Positions 1 through 12,630 of a stretch of DNA of 64,000 nt are shown here, piece after piece. A model generated the notes under the pieces. That model had not been told where the DNA came from. It saw only the letters and a list, made by a program, of their open reading frames with translations, and did not search any database. Made by a program: the position numbers and the translations under genes. How positions within the stretch are numbered: the stretch's first letter is position 1; each line of letters starts with the position of its first letter. The stretch is from Neophaeococcomyces mojaviensis (Eukaryota; Ascomycota; Eurotiomycetes; Chaetothyriales): assembly GCA_030247915.1 (NCBI GenBank), contig JAPDRQ010000072.1:1-64000 (forward strand). Reading direction: 5' to 3'.

Positions 1-1716
1 TGCTCTGGATTGTGGTGATCGGCTACTCCTGTGCCCAGGACAACAGTGATACAGAGCAATGGTTTGCGCAGCAGTACCAAGCACTGAGCCTCAGTGCGGG
101 CTGTGCAGAGCTTGATCGGCTCCAGAGCATGCAGAGCACTTTCTTTTATCATGCACAAATTCAAAGACCGAGGCTACAGAAGTTGATAGACGGGCGCACT
201 GTGACCCAATAGCGATTGCGTTGATCTCTCAATGTAAAGCGCAATCCTATATCTATGGTTCTGGGAGTGCACACGATGGACTTAATAGGAGTGACAGCCT
301 CGGCTTGTTCGGTTCGTTGGAGGAGCAGCCTTTGGATATCTGGAGAGGAGAGAACTAGTAGCGCTGCCAGTCAATCACCATGCAGAGCCGAAGCACTACA
401 TACAACAAATAGCCGCGAAGTACCTTCGATGGGCGAATTCGAAATGAAGGACGACCATTATTCCCTATTCCTCCGGCTTTGTATAAGCAACGCGGACGAA
501 TCAACTCAATGTGCGGATACACGCGAACTCATTCCTTACCCGAAGAATGCTTAGTGGAAAGTGTTTGGACACTCATAAAGCTTTGTAGCGTTGCTAGAGG
601 AGGGTGGTGGTTGTTGCTGTGTCTCGAGGTGAGCTCACGTCATTAAATCAAATGCGGTCCCCGCATAGTCAGCAACATGTTTGCTCCTGGAAGACGAGGT
701 GCGCCTCAATAACAACCATACAGTCTGAAGCTTTTTGCATTGCAAACAAGACGGTGGATTGTCCATACCGAAACCGTGAATGATGCATCGATTGGTTTGC
801 ACTTCAGTATTCATTTGATCGTTCTTTCTTTTTGGACCCCTTCCAAGGATGTCGGAATTAGCATTTCACCTGCACTCATCCTTAGACACTCTTGTTGCAC
901 CTCTAGTGAGCATTCGAGCCCAGATATAAGGCAGACAGGCCACCTTAACCAGCTATGCTCTTTTAGTAGCCTTAAACCATTTGTAGTTGACTTCTGGTGT
1001 TCAGGACTCAATGCATTGCGATAACATTCAATAGTGTTTACTTGTGCTTCAGAATTTGAAACATACTTCATGTCAGATCAAGCAGCAAGAAGCTTTGGGC
1101 CGGTCACGTTATTGGAAACAAACGCGCTGTAGCGCGTAAAGTGGCTCGTTGTCCTTTCTCGGCATAGCTTACAGTTGTACCACGTTCACTCACCAATGCT
1201 ACTATTACTAGATAAACCACACTGCCGCCTGCTTGTTTCGCAAACGATAAGGATTTTCCTACATACTTGAAGCAGGGTGTGATGCCTTCAGATATGGGAC
1301 AATGTCGATCACGCTAATCTTGACCTTTCCCCTCCCGTTTTAGCGACATGCGCCAACATGCAACTTACCACGACAGCAGATAAGACATCCCCTGCTTGAC
1401 ATGAGTTACCGTTGCTTAGCCCCTATGCATATTGAGCTATCAAAGATTATGCTTTGAACACCGGCGTATCAAAGATGACCATCCCGCGCTGGTTGCCCGC
1501 TGTCAAACCAAGGATGGAAAGCCCTGTCACTCCTCAAAATGTGTAGGATGTCCTAACTGCATTTGAGGTCGTGCGAACCGATAACTTATCTGTCGGTTCG
1601 AGACCCTTGCAAGCACGGCACATCGATAAGTTGATTGAACAATAAGAAACTTGAAACTTCACTCTACCTTTTAGAGACATGAAGCTTCTTGTTGTTGGGC
1701 TTCAGTAAACGGCATC
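1..1716. other. Gene-poor region
   Basis: No convincing gene is seen. Open frames are short, overlap on both strands and have no recognisable family content. A small inverted repeat at 1574-1581/1593-1600 (CGAACCGA/TCGGTTCG) is the only local structure I noticed. The last few hundred bases would hold the promoter of the permease at 1717. Confidence 0.6.
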
Positions 1717-3509
1717 ATGGCGACCGGCCGCCGCACAAGCTCCATCAGCAACAAAGACGTTGCTGTTACTTCAGTCCTCAACAAGCAGCACGAGCTTGCC
1801 GTCATTGACGAAAATGCCACTCTTGATGACAAGACATTAGGTGCACTCGGATACAAGCAAGAGTTCAAACGGTCAGTAGAGCTCCTTCACCTTCGCTCTC
1901 AGCTGTTCAACCCTTGATCAGTGCTTGGATCTTCTCTCTGTTCATGTCGCCGCTCTGATCTAACCCCAGAAGACTGACATATCTCAGTGATTTTGGAGTC
2001 TTCGAGTCCTTCTCCGTCTCGTTCTCCGTCTTAGGGCTTCTACCTTCGATCGCAAGCACAATCACCTATGCCTTGGGTTATTCCGGCACGGGCGGCCTTC
2101 TTTGGGGTTGGCTGATTGCAGCCCTCTTCATTCAAGCGACTGCCTTTACGATGGCGGAACTGTGCAGCTCCATGCCCACTGCTGGTGGCCTGTACTACGC
2201 TGCAGCAGTTCTTGCGCCAGAAGGATGGGGTCATCTCGCATCCTGGATCGTGGGTTGGAGCAACTTCTTCGGATTTGCCACCGGACCATGTTCAGTCAAC
2301 TATGCACTTGCTGCCATGCTCGTCACATGCGGTGAGCTTGCTTATCCTGACTACACTGCCCAAACTTGGCACATTTACCTCACACTCCTCGCACTGCTCA
2401 TTGTTCAAGGCTTCATCACGATGCAATCAACCAAGTTTATCGGCTGGGTCAACAAGGTAGGCACAGTCTTCAACGTCATCGTAATCTTTATCTTTATCAT
2501 CTGGTTTCCTGTTGGCAGTATCAATCGCCCCAAAACCAATAAATCTTCCGTCATTTGGACCAACTTCGAGAACGGAACGGAATGGCCCATCGGCTGGGCT
2601 GTCATCATGGGCTTCCTAACCACAATCTGGACCATGTCAGGCTATGATGCCCCATTCCATCTCTCTGAAGAGTGTAGCAACGCCAACATCGCCGGCCCTC
2701 GAGCCATCGTATATACAGCGCAATCCGGACTGTGGCTTGGCTGGGTGATCTGCTGGGTAATTGGGTACACCGTACAAGATATTACAGACGTAGTGGCAGG
2801 CCCATACGGACAGCCGTTCGGCTCATTGTGCCTTCAAGTCTTGGGACAAAGAGCCGGCCTCGCAATGTTCGCGTTGAACATCATTGCACAGTTTTTTGTC
2901 GGACAAGGCTGTACCATCACTGCCACACGAGTGATCTTTGCGTATTCACGAGACGGCGCAGTCCCAGGAAGCAGATACTGGAGCCGTGTGGACAAGCGTA
3001 CGCAGACTCCAGTGTGGGCAACCTGGGGTATTCTGACCATTGCTGCTCTACTTGGCTTGCTCTGTTTCGCATCACCCGTCGCCATCGGCGCAGTGTTCTC
3101 AATCGGCGCTATCGGTCAATACACGTCGTTCACACTTCCGGTTGCCTTGAAGCTGTTCTTCGACAACGATAAATATGGCAAACGCTTTCGGCCTGGACCC
3201 TGGAATCTCGGTCGATGGAGTAAACCGATTGGTGCAGTTGCAGTTGCATGGTGGTGTATCATTGTGCCTGCATTGTGCTTCCCAGCTGTGAAAGGAAGTG
3301 ATCTGTCACTATTGACCATGAACTGGACGTGTTTGATCTACGGAGGTTCAATGGCCTTGGCGATGATCTACTATGCTGTGAGCGCGAGGAAATGGTTCAA
3401 GGGGCCGAGGATCAACGTCGAACATATTGGTATAAGCACTGTTGAGGGTCAGGAAGGTGACGCAGATTCAAGCGTGGTGAGCAGTTCGCCAGTGAAGAAA
3501 GATGGATAA
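1717..3509 (+). CDS. GABA/amino-acid permease (APC superfamily)
   Basis: Two exons are predicted, 1717-1871 and 1988-3509, giving 558 residues. The 116-nt intron begins GTCAGT and ends CTCAG, and joining restores an Arg codon and the family's N-terminal stretch (DFGVFESFSVSFSVLGLLPS). The protein is a multi-spanning plasma- or vacuolar-membrane carrier with about 12 hydrophobic segments. Family features include GLLWGWLIAA followed by MAELCSSMPTAGGLYY near residue 100, and an SEEC motif in the middle. This places it in the fungal GABA/choline/polyamine branch of APC transporters, which use proton symport. The start ATG at 1717 has a good context (catcATGG). The hydrophilic tail is Ser/Asp-rich. 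The exact substrate (GABA, choline, polyamine or another amino acid) cannot be told from sequence. Confidence 0.9.
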
Positions 3510-3865
3510 AATGTTGATTGTGGCATGACATGAATTGTGATTTGATTGTTGGAAAGGCAGGAAATATCTGAACATTTGATACATCTATTGTAGACTGAAA
3601 CACAGCAGCAGAAGTAACAAAATCAAATTGGACAACACTCTAACCACAGATCCTGCTTGTCTCAGAGCTTCTACGAAAATGTACACACCTATGCTTCTTT
3701 TCCATTCCTGTCGTGGTGGTTTTCCAGAACCTAGTCTCCTCAACCCATCCTCTTCCAAGCAAAATGACGTATGCACCCAGCACCCATTTACGCGGCCAAC
3801 GCGCCAGGCCGCGTCCCCCCAACTCCTCCCTTCCCACTTTCCCAAAGACCACAAAGACATCTAAC
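3510..3865. other. Intergenic region
   Basis: This is the 3' flank of the permease and the probable promoter of the next gene. A pyrimidine-rich stretch lies at about 3740-3860. The reading frame of the next gene is open back to 3713, so a longer N-terminus there is possible, but the ATG at 3866 better fits a compact protein. Confidence 0.5.
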
Positions 3866-5184
3866 ATGCCACGACCCTTCATCTCCTCGACCGACATCAG
3901 CAAACCAGCAATCGACTTCTGTGTGACCAAATACCCATCAGTCCTGACCCGCGTGTACGCCACGAAACACCCGAAACTGAGCGCGCAGGAGGCCGCAAAG
4001 GAGGATCAATGGCGGTATGAGACGTTGCCGGGATCGCTGAAGGCGGGGCATGGCCTGGGTAAGGACCAGTTGGCGCGGTTGGTTAGGTGGAAGATGTAAG
4101 TTAATCCCCTTCTTTCTCTCAGATACATTTCTTGGGTGGAGTGGAGGGGGTTGCAGATGGTTTTGAGCGTGAGTTTCGGAAGAGACGCGGTAGTAGGGTC
4201 CTCAAACATCTGTTGTTTTTTTGCAACTCATGGGATTCTTTTCTTTTTATCACTTCACGTGCAAAGCACATTCATATTTTTGGTATTTTTCTACGATTCT
4301 ACGGTCAACAACTTCTCGAAGTGCACCAAGAAAACGCGAACGAAATACCACAGGACGTACAGAGTCAAGCTAACCATGTCCGCCTCGTGTTCAGCACACA
4401 CGGCATCTCCCGCCCATTCCTGCCGTCCATGATCCAGAAGAACAGCGAAGCCGAAGTCCAGCAACACACCGCGCACGCCTCCACACTACTATCTAACCTC
4501 AAGGACTCCTCCAACCGCTACAAAGCCGTCGGCGCAGCACTCGACGAAGTCTGCAAACTCAAAGGCGTGGGCCCTGCAACCGGCACACTGGTCCTGAGTA
4601 TCTACGATCCGAGACATGTGCCGTTCTTTGCGGACGAGGTGTTCGCGTGGGTGGTTGATCGAGGCGGGAACGAGGGCTGGAGTGATCAGAGGTTTGAGGT
4701 GAAGAACTTGAAGTTGAAGTATGATCGGAAGGAGTATGCAGCGTTGTGGGAGGGTGTGAGCAAGGTTGTGAAGGGCGTTGGTGAGGTGACCGCGCAGGAG
4801 ATTGAGAAGACGGCCTATGTGTTGATGTACGCGGATGTGCTGAGTGAGGATGAGCGGGTGGAACTCGAGAGTCTGGTTATGGGGAAGACGAAGGTAGAAA
4901 GGCCGGACCAAGTTGCCGTGGAAGCTGATGGGACAGCTGAGACTAAGCGACTTGGGAAGAATGGGCATGAAGCTGATGGGTCAACTGCAGAAGAAATTGA
5001 CCCGAAGGGACCGAAAGAAGTGACATCTGGCAAGTCTGTTTCTCGTCAGAGCCAAGGCAGGAAACGTAAAGCACAGACAACCGACAACTTAGAACCCGGA
5101 CCTGGACTCAGACGATCGAAACGTGCAAAGATGAGAAAAAATTTCAAGTCATTATACAATGCTGGGAAACATGCTTTCGATTAA
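3866..5184 (+). CDS. Conserved fungal protein with helix-hairpin-helix motif
   Basis: Exon 1 (3866-4095) encodes MPRPFISSTDISKPAIDFC through LARLVRWKM and ends at a clear GTAAGT donor. The last exon runs to 5184 and is securely coding from about 4310 (LLEVHQENANEI onward). Between 4096 and 4310 I could not fix the splicing: the donor is phase 2, and several weak acceptors plus a possible donor at about 4169 suggest two introns with a small exon. The core holds LKGVGPATGTLVLS, a helix-hairpin-helix of the type in HhH-GPD DNA glycosylases, followed by PFFADEVFAW. I see no DNA-glycosylase Lys/Asp pair, so catalysis is unproven. The C-terminus is low-complexity and basic (RRSKRAKMRK), a likely nuclear signal. 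The role is unknown; nucleic-acid binding is an inference. Confidence 0.7.
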
Positions 5185-5315
5185 GGTATCTGACATAATC
5201 CAAAATGTGGTTTATGATATTGACCAACCGACTCCACGCTGATGAACACAAAACACGCGAAGAAAATGTTGGTTTTGCGAATCCTCCTCTTCCAATCACC
5301 AAAAAGCAAAGCCAT

Positions 5316-5900
5316 CTACAACAACGCAGCAACACCAGCGGCCACGAGAGCGACGAGACCACCAGCAGCTTTGACGTTCTGAGCACCATTCTGGGAAGAA
5401 GAGGTAGCAGAGGCCGATGAAGCAGTACCTGAGCTGGAACCGGAAGCGAAACCAGACTGGGCGGCAGACATCGATGAAGATTGAGTAGCGGTGGCAGTTG
5501 AGGCAGAGGTGGCAGGGGCAGTTCCCATGGTGGTTGTGGTGCCGTACGCGCTCATGGCGGCGCAGTTTTGCTGTTTGAGCGACTGGACTGAACCCACCAT
5601 TGGGTCGTTGGGGCAGGCAGCATAGCAGGAGTTCAGCATGTTGGTATATTGAGTACACTTGCAGGTGTAGTCGTCGACGGCGCAGGAGTTAAGGAGACCT
5701 TGGATCGTGCCAACGCAGGAGTCGACGATGCTGTGAAAGATCAGTTAGTCTTGTGCTCCTGCAATTGTGGGTTGACGAGAGCGGGTGACTTACTTTTGAG
5801 CAGCGCATGCTGTGCTGGCGGAGCTGCTGCTGCTTGATGTAGCTGTCTGTGCGACCGCCACGGAAGCCAAAGAGGCAATGAAAAGGGCCTTGAACTGCAT
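5316..5900 (-). CDS. GPI-anchored Cys-rich cell-surface protein
   Basis: Two exons, 5794-5900 and 5316-5730 on the minus strand, are separated by a 63-nt intron (GTAAGT...CACAG). They give 173 residues. Residues 1-18 form a signal peptide (MQFKALFIASLASVAVAQ). A Ser/Thr run precedes a block of eight cysteines (residues about 31-85) that includes DSC, CKC and CYAACP. A Ser/Thr/Ala-rich spacer follows, then a hydrophobic tail (LVALVAAGVAALL) typical of a GPI-attachment signal. The arrangement matches small fungal GPI-anchored wall proteins and resembles CFEM proteins, but the cysteine spacing is not clearly CFEM. It is likely an extracellular wall or membrane surface protein. Its function cannot be inferred further. 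Confidence 0.85.
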
Positions 5901-8268
5901 TTTGATGAATGGGATGAGATAATGTGTTAATGAAAGACTGTGAATGAAGATGCTGTGATTGAATGCGAGTGTTAACGAATGTGCTGAATGTGAGCTGAAG
6001 TAATTAACTGTTGGTGAAAGCTCCGGAAAGAAAGGAGGGTGTTGGGTAAATACATCGACCAGCACCTCCCCAGTCTTGCACGCGTCTGGTCACGGTTAGC
6101 CATGATTTTCGCGTTGGGCTTGGCAGTAGTAGCCGCTTGCAAGGTGGATCTTAGCTGCTGTCACGAGGTCACGCCTGGCCATTCATAAGGTGAAAATGGT
6201 TCCAAGCACTCCATTGACACGAAATGGTTTGTGGGGTTGGTGCTTGTCTAAGGGAGATCGGGTGGTGGCAGCGGATCCCCTATGAAAGTGAGACATGCTT
6301 ATATCAAAACAATTATTATCTGCACATTGCCAGTCATTCTCATTATTCACACTCTCTCGAGACGGCATGGATTCGCTTGAGCAGTGGTTGCCACTGAGAG
6401 GCAACGCACATGCCAGTCTTTTGCAGCAGTGATGACAAGCATGATTCAGGTCGATGCCGTCAAAACCATCACTTTCTTAGCCAGTAACCATTCTGAGTGG
6501 CAGGTAAAATTGGGGAAACTCCTTGATTGGTTGGTAAAATGCTTTTACCATGATCAACGAAGCCACCAACAAATGCGGAGATTAGTGGGCTGGTTTTTCG
6601 GCGAGACAAGCGAACTCGATGCAAGTGTGCACGAGCAAATTTTGAAAGATGTTGAATAGCATTGGTAGTATGAAGAAGAGGAAGAAACAAGGAGATACTA
6701 CTGTGTGGAACAATCTCCTCACCACCTGCCGCCAAAATTGATATGTGGTACAAAAATGTAGGCACAAGCCAACACCATAAGAAGATCGCATGTAAGCTTG
6801 CCGCATTGTTATTAGCACCTGCCATTTCTGACAAGCAAACATCCAGTGGTGGAAGCCTTTCCCAGATGCAGTGGGTATTGTTTGAGTGTAGCTTGATGTG
6901 TTTTGCCAGCATGTTCGGCCAGCAGCGAACGATCATGACCAACCCGTCTCGTCCTTTGCCACATCGTCTCCGATGTGAAGGACTTCCTCCTTGCTAGCTT
7001 GAGCCTCATGCCAAGATCCTTCTTTGCAGCTATGAAACTTCTCGTCCGACAATGTGCGGTTTAAAGAGGTCGCACGCTGCAACCAAAAGTGCCTTAACAA
7101 TTATTGTTTTGGCTCAATCAGGTGACGCTACACAGTATCAACCGAGGCTCATCTGCCGAGTTCCCTTGATGTCTCGATCTTGTGCCTACGATGTACTATC
7201 ACTTCAGAACGCGAGACCGTTTATCCTTTGACCTGCTCTAGCCTTTGTGTCCGTACATTTCTCCCGTCGTCAGCCAAAGGTCAGTCTGTTTTGCAAAGAA
7301 CGACGTCTTCGGCCTGGCACTTGACTTGAAGAGAAATTCTCTTTCGGCATCACAGTACGTACATCACAATATGCCTGGGGCTTTCGAGTACGAGAAGGCT
7401 GCTGTGACAAGAAGACTTCAGATGCCTGCTTATGGCATGGTCGACACCAGAACCATAGCTTAAATTCGAAGCCTAACTGAGAGAGTAAGTATCACAAGGA
7501 ATGGCCCGATTCCGCACTCTGATTGGACAGCTAGTGCCTCGTTTAATCCTTTTCAAAATTTGTGTTCCGTTTCAGCCTCACATTTTGCGACAAGACGATA
7601 GCATTTCTCGAAACCAGGACCTCAGGCAAACGTGTCAGCTAGACGAAAGATTCGGTAATCGCGTTCTCAACAAGGCATGCAAAATATTTCAACAACTTGA
7701 CATACGAAGCTGTGAATTATGTTCAAGCCAATTTGAGTTCTTAGCTCCGGTTCGTACACTTCTGCACATGCTTGTCGTTTCACCAACGGCAGAACCTTGC
7801 GCACCATACTCTTTCCCGACATGCTACTCTGGATCGCTTGTTCTCGCCCAGGATTGCATGTGAAAAGATCTATCGTCTGCAGTGTTGAGACTCCATTTTA
7901 CAAACCGGTGTCTACCCTTTTCGTCTCAAGAACCCTGACTTATATTAGCCCCGACACGCATGGCAACCCTTTTTGCCTAAGGCATGATGGAAATGACCAA
8001 TCATTAGGATGTAACAATCACTTTGGCCCCAATTTTTGAAGCTAAGCTAGATTGGCCCGGGCTGAAAGACAAGCATCTTCTCTGCCGATGCAACCAATTC
8101 ATTTTCCGCCTCCGCATGGCTTCTGCCCACTAACTCAATTGTGCAAAAATAGCTTTGCATATCATGGCAAGATGTCTCCATTGTTACATATCAACCTCAT
8201 TCCTGATGCAGGTACTATCTGTAAAGGCATTTTTCCTGTCAGAAGGGTGCTGCCTGGGCGGTTGAGCC
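5901..8268. other. Gene-poor region
   Basis: About 2.4 kb without a supported gene. It holds the promoter of the GPI-protein gene at its left end. Several open frames of 60-160 codons occur on both strands, but they have no start context, no splice logic and no recognisable protein features. A decayed gene cannot be excluded. Confidence 0.55.
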
Positions 8269-10495
8269 ATGGATTCAACGAGATTCAGCAGACTGAACCA
8301 AAGCGATGACCAGAGCGTTCCTCTAACTCAGATACACCACGAACCCGCTCAGTATTCATACAACAGTCCAGGTATTGATCCGCATCTACCGAGAACTTGG
8401 CAAAGCGGAAAGGCAGACCACATCACTCAGTATACCTACGTCCAAAGTCCATCTGGTTCTTTTAGCGAGGATACCAAGAGTAAGCAGCGAACAGTATGTT
8501 ACGACTTCATGGAATTGACTTTGTGTAGGACGGAAAAACACAGGTGATCGTTTCCGCAGAACATCACGGCTCTCGTTCATAGCCAACCCTGTTTCGAACC
8601 TTCGAATTCCAACGTTCGCGGCGCCTTGGCAGCATGAGAAGGCTGATCCCAATGTTCCGCAATCTGGTCAACCTGGGACCGAGAGGTACTTCGACCCAAA
8701 AAAGCAATGGCATCGCCTGCTAGTGAATGGTCTTCTTCAATGGCTCGTCACTGCTATGATAGTATGTGCCATGGCAGCAACCCTCTATGGCTTCAGCAGA
8801 CCAAATTGGATCACTAGAGGTGAGAAATACACCTTTAATGCGCTCATTACTCTGCTGTCGCTATGTCTCGGTCTTACCATAGTAACCGCTCTGAGATCCT
8901 ACGCCAAGCTCCTCAGCTGGAGATTTTTGGCTTCCCAATATCGTGATTTGCAAGATTTCGAACTCATCATGAATTGTGATTCTCAGACTAAGGTGTTCAA
9001 ACTTCTCTGGGCTGGCCGAACACCAGGCAAATGGCTGAATGGGACTCAAATTCTCTGTATTGTGTCTTTGTTCTTGGTCATCGGCTTGCAGATCGTTATC
9101 GGCATGTTGGGTACGAACCTTGTCCATTAGATTACCAAGCTCTTCGCTAACGGTGATCCAGGCTTGACATACAGCGTCGACACATCTGATGGCTACACCG
9201 AGTGGGTTTATGGCAATGCATCGATAGTCGATTTATCCGATATTTGTCAAAGCTGGAACTGCACAGATTCTGACCTGGATAGTGCGGATGGGCATTTTAT
9301 CGACCAAACAGCAGCAGCAAACTACTATGGTTTAGTTGGTCAAAATTATGGCCTATGGTATACCGACCTTGGCAAGGGTCTCAATGGCCCAGAGTCAATC
9401 TACACTGCCGACAATGAATCCTTCTTCTATCAATTCGGCGACCAGTCCGTGGATCCAAAGAGCACCAATGTGGGTATCTCTGATCGCTACGTGGTTCAAA
9501 AAACGACCTGCGCCAGCCTCGAGATCGTCTCGGGAGGTTTCGTGGAGAATCAGACGCTCATATGGGAGGACGAACGTGGCCTACGATGGAAGGTGTACGT
9601 CCCAGATATGTCAACTCTAACAACCACCTACATAAGTAACGGATCAGAGACAACTTTTTGCGGCGATCGCTGCACACGCGTTCTTGTCCTCAACACAGGC
9701 TATCTAGCAGCTAGCGATTCCGCGTACGAGACTATTCGACCCATGCTTTTCGGCTGCAACAGCACCGTCGGCGAAGTGCAGCATGCCAGTTCCTGCACAA
9801 ACGAGACTGATTGCTCCCTCTCGGACGGTCTAGCACGAATCTTGGCTGGCGCAATAGGCTGGAGCGGCACATACTATAACGATAATGCGCACAGTTTGCA
9901 GTACCAGAACTATCCACCAGGCTCACCTTACTCCTGGTACGATTCCGAGTTGTATGATGACGATTTCTGGAATCAAAAGAACGATCCTGACCTCGTGGCT
10001 CGCCTGGTATCAATCTTTGCAACAGACGCAATTGCGGCGATGGACGATGCCGGTCCTCGAAAAACAATACCCGGTTACTACCCGAACACCGCATCCGAGC
10101 TGAACGTCGAATGGAATTACTCAATACCTATACTATGTGTTGTTCCTGTCGTGCAACTGATCGTGCTATTCATCGTCTGCATCTGGGCCAACGGTGCTGT
10201 GATCAAAGACGGAAGCTATCTTTCGACGGCACGATTACTAAGGCCTGTTGTCGAAAAATTAGACAGACATGGCTGTGCATTGACTGGCGACGAGATTGCA
10301 AGAGAACTAGGAAATTTCAAGATTATCTATGGTGCTCGGGCTCCAAGGGGAATGAGCAATCCAAATGTGTATGATCCAGAACGACAGAACCTGGATTGGC
10401 ACCTTGGCATCATTGCGGAGAGTGAGGGATATGGAAATTTGCCTGAGGAAGGCTGGAATCCTGGCAGACGATTCCCTGTGGGCAAATACGACTGA
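8269..10495 (+). CDS. Unknown four-TM protein with large glycosylated luminal domain
   Basis: Three exons, 8269-8479, 8529-9110 and 9162-10495, encode 708 residues. The introns are 49 and 51 nt with GTAAGC/GTACGA donors, and both joins keep frame. A hydrophilic, basic N-terminal tail of about 135 residues precedes TM1 (about 138-158), TM2 (about 173-192) and TM3 (about 245-266). A domain of roughly 310 residues follows, with at least eight N-x-S/T sequons and several cysteines. TM4 (about 583-605) leads into a 100-residue cytosolic tail. The topology suggests a plasma-membrane or endomembrane protein with one big extracellular domain. I recognise no catalytic motif and assign no function. Proteins with this layout are widespread and uncharacterised in filamentous ascomycetes, as far as I recall. 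Confidence 0.82.
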
Positions 10496-11237
10496 TGTAG
10501 TGGATGTACACTGTGGAGATAGTTGGGTGGAAGCAGACCCGATTGCCAAGGATTGCCATCTGGAACTGTAACAAGGTAAATAGATAGATGAATGAATGAA
10601 TGAACGAATGACGCCACTTCTGATGCTTCCCTGTATCTTCATGATCAACCATGTTGGATTTGGCCGCTCCCGAACTGCCGCTTCATGCTGCAAGAACTAC
10701 ACACCAAGTGTTCTTCCTGGGTGATAATGGACATACAGACTGTGACCGCTCAACGAGCAATGCTGTACGGAACATCACTATGCGATTGACATTTCCATCC
10801 CTAGAAATTACTGCCCAATGCCAAGTGCCTTGCGGTCACAGCAAACAACGACCGAAGTATGTCCGAATTTCCTCGCTCACCCAGATATTGGGCTGCGATG
10901 AAATTTCCTCCTCTGGTCACCTCGCCGTCGCCTCCATCCTAGTTTGCGCTCATGTCACCTTGGCTTTGATCCGGCATAAACCACTCTATACTCGAACATA
11001 GAGCTTGTTCGAAAATGGCAACTGCAGTGAACAAGCCTGATCCAAGCTTGGAGTCGGTCCGGTGAAGTGCACGGGGATTGATAGGCGCGCAACAAAGGAC
11101 TACGAGAGGCCTCGATCGATCTGGGTGTGAGTGGAGCGGGTTTCGCGGTTCTGAGTGATCGGTAAGGAGGAAGGAATAGTGCCCAGATGTGGAAGCGACA
11201 TCGGAGTGAGCGGAGCGTGATGCAGAAAGCGAGATGT
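10496..11237. other. Convergent intergenic region with tetranucleotide repeat
   Basis: This is the shared 3' region of two convergent genes. It contains an imperfect (GATA)/(GAAT)n tract at about 10581-10611 and otherwise only short non-coding-looking frames. Confidence 0.55.
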
Positions 11238-12630
11238 TTACAATTTTGGTGTGGGTGCAGCGAAACGATCGTCAAAAGAGGTGTTATGATACACCGATGC
11301 AGCAGGGTCAGGCATAGGAGGTAACTCGGGTATATCAACTTCCTCATGATCAGACGACAGTTCCGTCGCATCATGGCCAAATAACCAATCTGTCCGACGA
11401 GAGCAGCCCCAGAACATCGGGTTGTCGCTGTTGTCGTGTCGCATGAGTTCGTCTCGTCTAGCTCGTTCGGGTCCGTCGTGGAGATGCCACCATTGCTGGA
11501 GAACTCGGGTGTTTCGAGCAACGTATGCTGCTCTTGGTTTTCGTTGCCGTTCATAGGCTTGAAGGGCGTCGTGAAGCGTGCTGTATCTCCGTAGTGCTGC
11601 TGCCAGACACGCACCGTCTTCGGTCGCTTGGGCGGCGCCCTGAGCCATGTATGGCATCATTGGGTGGCATGAATCGCCTAGAAGCACGGCTTTGTTGGAG
11701 GGATGGATCCATCGGTCTAGCTGGTCGAAGTCTGCGAGCTTCCATTTCAGGTACGTGCCTGTGAGCTCGGTCATCTTGCGGACGGGTTTACACCAATCCT
11801 TGAAACGCTCGATGAGGTGGGTGTTATCGGCTTCGGACCGCCACTCCTCGAGCCCGATTGGCTTCCCTAGGTCGGTCTTGTGTGTTACATCAATGATGAT
11901 GTTGTATTGCGTGCCGCCACGGAGTGGGTAGCCAACGGCGTGCGCCTCAGGGCCGATCCAGTGGGTTGCCCAAGGCGTTGTAACAAGGTCTCTGGTCTCC
12001 GGGTCGGCAAGAAGTGGCTCAACTGGCACCAGGATTCTGTAGGCAACGTCGCCGGTATCGACGGGCTCAATTGGACTACCGTTGATGATGTTACGGACGG
12101 CAGACTTGATGCCATCGGCACATACGATCAAGTCACAGTCATGCCAATTTCCGTCCGAAGTCCTCAGTGCTGGCTTCTCGAAGTCATATTCTTCGATCCT
12201 TGTGTCCATGAGCAATTTTATGCTCGGCTGCTTCCTAACAGCGTCGATAAGGGCATTGATAAGGTCGGCGCGGTGGATGAAGTAGTAAGGAGCTCCATAT
12301 CGCTCCTCGACGTCATCGAAGGGGCAATCTAGAAGCACGTTGCCCTTCCAGTCGACGAACCGGTTGCCGTGGGAGACTTCTTTCTTGATTGAACTGAGGT
12401 CTACGCCCCATGATAGTGATAGCCTTGACGAATTTGGCGGGACGCGGATGCCTGCACCAACCTACTCTTTGATGAGCTCATGTGGTCCTGCCATAAGAGT
12501 TCATACATACCTCGAGGAATTCCTTGGTCGATTCAAAAATGGTAATCTGATGACCGTCCTTGGCTAGAGCTAAAGCCGCTTGTAAGCCTCCAATGCCAGC
12601 GCCTACGATGGCAATCTTGAGGTTGTGCAT
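11238..12630 (-). CDS. FAD-dependent monooxygenase, salicylate-hydroxylase-like
   Basis: Two exons on the minus strand, 12511-12630 and 11238-12461, give 447 residues. The 49-nt intron (GTATGT...GAGTAG) is phase 0. Residues 1-40 hold the Rossmann FAD motif GAGIGGLQAALAL, and exon 2 continues VGAGIRVPPNSSRL. Further family signatures are ICADGIKSAVR (the DG motif contacting NAD(P)H and FAD) and LLGDSCHPMMPYMAQGAAQ (GD motif binding FAD ribitol). The length fits group A flavoprotein hydroxylases, which hydroxylate aromatic rings using NAD(P)H and O2. The closest functional class is salicylate hydroxylase or 6-hydroxynicotinate-type monooxygenase, and the substrate is not determinable. The next genes are two reductases, which would suit an aromatic or secondary-metabolite side pathway, but no backbone enzyme is present. 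Confidence 0.9.

Noticed and set aside
1574..1600. tRNA-like GGTTCGA element
   Set aside because: The T-arm stem does not pair and no anticodon arm fits. The sequence is a simple 8-bp hairpin instead.
6469..6942. Minus-strand frame of 157 codons
   Set aside because: It shows no features, and frames of similar length occur on both strands here. It is probably non-coding.
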